NCBI GenBank assembly: GCA_964017235.1 | Contig: OZ024936.1 | Span: forward strand, 45,497,028-45,561,027 | Length of the DNA: 64,000 nt | Source of the DNA: Sabellastarte sp. h YS-2021 | Taxonomy: Eukaryota; Annelida; Polychaeta; Sabellida; Sabellidae | Reading direction: 5' to 3' | Shown here: piece after piece, positions 59,930 through 64,000 of the stretch | Position numbering within the stretch: position 1 is the first letter of the stretch | How the letters are laid out: each line of letters begins with the position of its first letter | Program-made: the position numbers and the translations under genes | Notes under the pieces: model-generated | What the model was told of the DNA's origin: nothing | Seen by the model: only the letters and a program-made list of their open reading frames with translations | Database searches by the model: none

Positions 59930-61500
59930 TATGACACTCTTACCAGATATCCTGGTGTGGTATCGGTGGTACCTGATGTTTATGGCTTGGCTGAGCCCCA
60001 CCCCTTATTTTTTCCCAAGTATGACTATTTTGAGGGAAAGGTCGAGAACTTGTTGAGCTGCCACTACTGGAAGCATGTACATTTTGTTGTCGTTATCTGA
60101 CAAAGTTAAGTCTTGCACTGGCACTAACATATTTTTATCACTTGTGAAGTAGAGCCCTGAGAGGGTAGGCATATGCTATGACACCCAACCAGTTTATGAG
60201 CAGGGCAATTATTTTCTATGTTTGTTGATCTGGAACTGGGGATGTGTACAGTGGCACCTTATAGTTGAGATAAGGGACAAATAGGTGTATGTGTAGAGTG
60301 AACCACTTTTGACAGATCCGCTTGAACACCTGATGGTGTAGTGACCATTCAGTTGATTGGATCTAAGTTGAAAATGGGTAGGTCAGCACATTTTGGCACC
60401 CTGGAATGAACCTGGCATGTAATGTTATTTTGTAACGATGGCATCAACTATTGATTCTCCACAGGACAGCACATATCTCATTGTATGGGTTCCCCCCTGT
60501 TGTTTTTTTTTACTACCACTATTAAATTGTCTGTGGCTATCGATACAGCCTGATTTTGGCACTGATCCCTGTGGCTATCGATACAGCCTGATTTTGGCAC
60601 TGATCCCTGAACTGTTCCAGGACTAAAACACTGGTTGAGATCTAGTACACTTATATGTAGCCATTTTTCCCATCTGACCACAGACCTTTGACTGAATCTT
60701 GATTTAAAATTTGAGACGTCAGAAAAAAAGTCTGTAAGTTGTGGTGTATGGATGAAGGTCAAACCTTTCAGCATGTTGAAGGGATTCTGCCACCACTCCA
60801 GGAAGCTGATATAGTCTATGACCATGGAAGGAGGGGGTACTCGAAGAGCATAAAGGAACAGACTTGAGTGGGAATGAGCGCTGACTTTTCCAGATTGGTT
60901 ATCTATCCCAAGGACTCTGTTAGGTTCATAAAAATGTTTGTGTTCTATAGAGTCTCTCTTTGAGATTGAACCCTGATGAGCTAGTCGTCAAGGTATTGGT
61001 GAAGTCTGATTCCCCTGGATAAGACAACAAGGTTCACTCCCTTGACTCTCATTGTGAAGATTTGTGGGGCTGTTGCTAGCCCCAAGGACACTGAGGTGAA
61101 TAGGTACGATTGGGGCTTGTGAGTGAAACGCAGAAACTTACTGAAGTTTTGATATACAGCCCTGTACATCAAATATCTGCTTAAGCTTTCAAAACTACAT
61201 AAAAGAGGATGACATTTATTGTTTGGCCATACCAAGGTCGGACCCTACATGTTTGCCATTGGTTAACAGACATGTACTTCCAGGACAACATTGATGTCAA
61301 AGAGGGGTTTTCCAGGGTTTGCCAACTTCATCAAAGGCCTGTTTTCAATGCCTTTATTTACATTTAACCTTTTGAATGGTCAAGAATGGAGTAGATGGGG
61401 GTTAAACCCCTAAGACTTCTTTAATTTGACAGGTACAGGTTCCTGTATATAAGCCATACACATGACTGTTTAGATAATGAACTATTCTGGAGGATTTTCT
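59930..61500 (-). mobile_element. DIRS-like (tyrosine-recombinase) retroelement fossil, pol fragment
   Basis: On the minus strand the order is reverse transcriptase (about 60980-61400; words 'LGLATAPQIFT' and 'YLDD'), then an RNase H-like part (about 60480-60830; 'EWWQNPFNMLKGLTF', 'HISVLDL'), then a further downstream part (about 59930-60390; 'TEWSLHHQVFKRICQKWF', 'YKVPLYTSPVPD'). These are recalled features of DIRS-type pol. No ends, gag or recombinase are visible. It is an old, broken remnant with many breaks. Confidence 0.6.
60531..60608. repeat. 38-bp tandem duplication
   Basis: 'gtggctatcgatacagcctg' followed by 'attttggcactgatccct' occurs twice in direct succession, inside the retroelement fossil. 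Confidence 0.9.
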
Positions 61501-61714
61501 GGGCTAGGCTAAACAATACCTGGGTTACAGGCCCAGTTCAATAATTATAAAAATTACTGACAGGTTCTCAACATTGAATGAGTTTTTGATTCATATTTAT
61601 TAATACTCATATTTGTGATCCAATGGTTTGCTGTTATAATTACTCACATAGTCATAAATAAATTCTAAAATTTTATTCTAATTGAAACAGCTTACCAAAT
61701 GATAAAAGCCAGTC

Positions 61715-63250
61715 ATCTAATCTAATCTAATGTGGACTTTTATAGCGCTTAATCTCCATCACTGATGGACTCTAAGGCGCATCTAAACATAAAGCAAGGC
61801 AGTGAGCGTTAATCAAGGGACGTAGCCAGGTCGTACCAAGGAGACACAGATGTGACGGGAGAGGCTATGGTGGGTAGGCTTTTGCAAACAGGTAAGTTTT
61901 AAGCTTCTTCTCTCTTTCTTGCACTACGAACATCTTGAGGGAGGTCATTCCAGATCTTAGGAGCATCAAAGGCAAAACTATGACCAAAATGTTTGGCTGA
62001 CTTAAAGACTGATGAATGGAAAGGAGGAACTGTAAGGTATTGACGATCTGGGTGACTATGCCTAGTACTATAGGGACAACTACTAAAAGACAAGAACGGT
62101 TTGAAGTAAGAAGGAGAACCACTATGCAAAAATTTATACACAAGTGTTGCGGTTTTGAAAATACAACGATACTTAACAGGCAACCAGTGGAGTTTCTGTA
62201 GAATGGGTGTAACATGAGCATACTTTCTATGATTTGTAACAATACGAGCAAGGGTGTTCTGAATACTTTGCAATTTGTGCTGATTGAAACCGGACAGACC
62301 TCTGAACAGAGAGTTACAATAGTCCAGACGACTACTAACCAAGGCATTTGCAGCAAGGACTGCCACTTCAGAAGTGAGATACTTTCTAATTCTACGGAGG
62401 TCACGCATCTGAAGGAAGCACGCTTTGCAAGTCCTCTTGATATGCTCAGAGAATGAAAAATCTGCATCAAACCACACACCTAGATTTCTGACAGAATCAA
62501 CCAGATGAAGAAGGCTACCAAGAATGCTAACAGGAAAGTGAGAGGAAATCTTCTGACGTTGAGCCTTGGAACCAAAGACAATAAACTCAGTTTTTTTCAG
62601 GGTTGAGCTTCAATTTACTGAGAGACATCCACTCTTGAACATCAAGAAGGCAGGCATTTAGCTTGGCGAGAGCCGAAGAAGCATTCTTGTGGGAGAGATG
62701 GATGTATAACTGATTGTCATCCGCATAAAAATGGAATTTAATATGCGGGTGGAGGCGAATAATTTTACTAAGTGGTGTTGTATAGAGTGAAAACAGTAAC
62801 GGACCCAGAACAGAACCTTGTGGGACTCCATAGATGAGATTGCTTAATTCAGATAGTGTGGAGCCTATCTTAATGGCCTGACAACGATTTCTTAAGTAGG
62901 AAGCAAACCACCTTAGAGCTGTTCCACCAAGACCAAACCAGGATTTAAGGTAACCAAGGAGAATATTATGGTCTATAGTGTCAAATGCGGCTGATAAGTC
63001 AAGAAGTACTAGAGCTGTGGGTTCACAGCGTGCCAGAGAGAGATGAACCTCGTTTTTTATAGACAATAAAGCAGTTTCCGTGGAATGTCCTGGCTTATAT
63101 GCTGACTGATGAGGATTGTCCAGTTTGTTGCCATTAATGTGTGACGTTAGCTGCCTGGCAACGACTCGCTCAACCAACTTTGACAGGAAACAAAGACCAG
63201 ACACTGGGCGATAATTCTTAATGTCGTCTCTAGGAAGGGAAGCCTTTTTT
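61715..63250 (-). mobile_element. 5'-truncated LINE (L2/CR1-type), 3' half with reverse transcriptase
   Basis: The minus-strand frame 62587-63250 begins 'KKASLPRDDIKNYRPVSGL' and carries the RT boxes LLDLSAAFDTIDH (catalytic Asp), YGVPQGSVLGPLLF and FYADD (catalytic pair). The frame 61899-62477 continues with HIKRTCKACFLQMRDLRRIR, LDYCNSLF, LQKLHWLPVKYRC and PKIWNDLPQDVRS and ends REEA. One extra A in a 7-A run near 62593-62600 is the only break I see between the two parts. The 3' end has 'gcgctataaaagtccacatt' and a (TTAGA)n tail at about 61715-61735. Endonuclease and 5' parts are missing, as usual for truncated LINE insertions. Confidence 0.85.
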
Positions 63251-63436
63251 CATGATTCTTTGATTTAAGTACTTTCATATCCAATGCAAAATATATATGA
63301 TCTGCATAAACACTATATCACATAACTGTATGAATATGCCAATAAACTGATAATTTGGTTACATACTTATAAACAAAGTTAACATATAATTGTCCATTAC
63401 TTAATCATTGATTCACCAATCCATGTGTGATTAGTG

Positions 63437-63715
63437 TACGAATACCAATAAACTGATCATTTTTTCAAAACCCCTATGTAGAGCTAATTTGTATGAAATA
63501 TTTCAAAATTCTAAGGTGAATAGGTAAGATTGGGACTTGTCAGTGAAACGCAGAAACTTATTGAAGTTTTGATATACTGCCCTGTACACCAAATATCTGC
63601 TTAAGCTTTCAAAACTACATAAAAGAGGATGACATTTATTGTTTGTATAAATATGTATGAATACCAATAAACCGATCATTTTTTTCTAAACACCTATGTA
63701 GAAGTAATGTATGTC
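63437..63715. repeat. Repeated block around a second DIRS-like scrap
   Basis: Bases 63517-63644 are close to 61095-61226 of the retroelement fossil ('gtgaaacgcagaaacttatt' versus 'gtgaaacgcagaaacttact'). The scrap is bracketed by two similar about-55-bp segments starting 'aataccaataaactgatcat' (63442) and 'aataccaataaaccgatcat' (63660). Confidence 0.7.
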
Positions 63716-63729
63716 TTTTATTCATATGG

Positions 63730-63855
63730 GACTCTTTCGAGGCTACGACTTTGCTATCGTTAACTACCGTCCCTTTTTGGGTTCAAGCGCATCAGAGGAG
63801 GCTTATCAATTTTGCGCTATATAAATGCTTCTATTATTATTATTGTTATTATTAT
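63730..63855 (+). repeat. LINE/SINE 3'-tail-like repeat ending in (ATT)n
   Basis: 'agcgcatcagaggaggctta' and 'ttttgcgctatataaatgct' end in (TATTAT)n. It is related to 6780-6935. The 'gcgctatataaatgc' end followed by a microsatellite suggests the 3' end of an L2/CR1-related retroposon. Confidence 0.5.
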
Positions 63856-64000
63856 TAGTATCATAAATTGGTAACGTTCTATCTATATAGAATCAATGCA
63901 TGATCGGCCATTTTGCCAATCAATGCACAATTAATGTATGATTCCTGATAACTTTTTTATTCTTCTACCTACCCAAGTACAGTTAATATATGATTGTCAA

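Overview
The window looks like animal nuclear DNA. Genes are split by GT-AG introns, introns and spacers are AT-rich, and there are many SINEs (tRNA-derived and 5S-rRNA-derived), LINEs, MITEs and Harbinger DNA transposons. The one recognisable enzyme is an AA15 lytic polysaccharide monooxygenase (LPMO) with a Thr/Ser-rich linker and Cys-rich tail. Together with the SINE types this suggests a marine lophotrochozoan, probably a mollusc or brachiopod, but the species cannot be fixed from the sequence alone.

Region by region. (1) 1-0.8 kb holds a satellite-like tandem repeat. (2) 1.0-4.85 kb is a decayed Harbinger transposon with other elements inside it. (3) 6-20.7 kb holds four tandem, same-strand, two-exon genes for secreted His/Asp/Tyr-rich proteins. 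Exon 1 encodes a signal peptide and propeptide ending in R-x-K-R, directly followed by a phase-1 intron. Exon 2 encodes the whole mature protein: a basic block, a 'H-x-x-D-C-H-D...C' signature with the only two cysteines, a YHDD-type repeat field, and a 'VYKPK.VI.KKII' strap. I do not recognise the family. (4) 20.7-37.5 kb is gene-poor, with SINEs, a second Harbinger copy and a 1.55-kb element with terminal inverted repeats. (5) 37.6-48.3 kb is the nine-exon LPMO gene. It has a recent 1,076-bp tandem duplication that copied one Cys-module exon. (6) 48.3-64 kb is repeat-dominated: SINEs, MITEs, two L2/CR1-type LINE copies, a DIRS-like retroelement fossil, and one possible lone exon with an EMI-like Cys pattern.

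How the genes may work together. The four His-rich proteins appear to be made as furin-processed precursors. They are strong candidates for metal-binding or structural extracellular matrix proteins, such as those of jaw, radula, byssus, periostracum or tube. The LPMO is a secreted copper enzyme expected to cut chitin or cellulose. A shared role in a chitin-protein matrix is possible but is inference from proximity only. No operons, CRISPR arrays or convincing free-standing tRNA/rRNA genes are visible.
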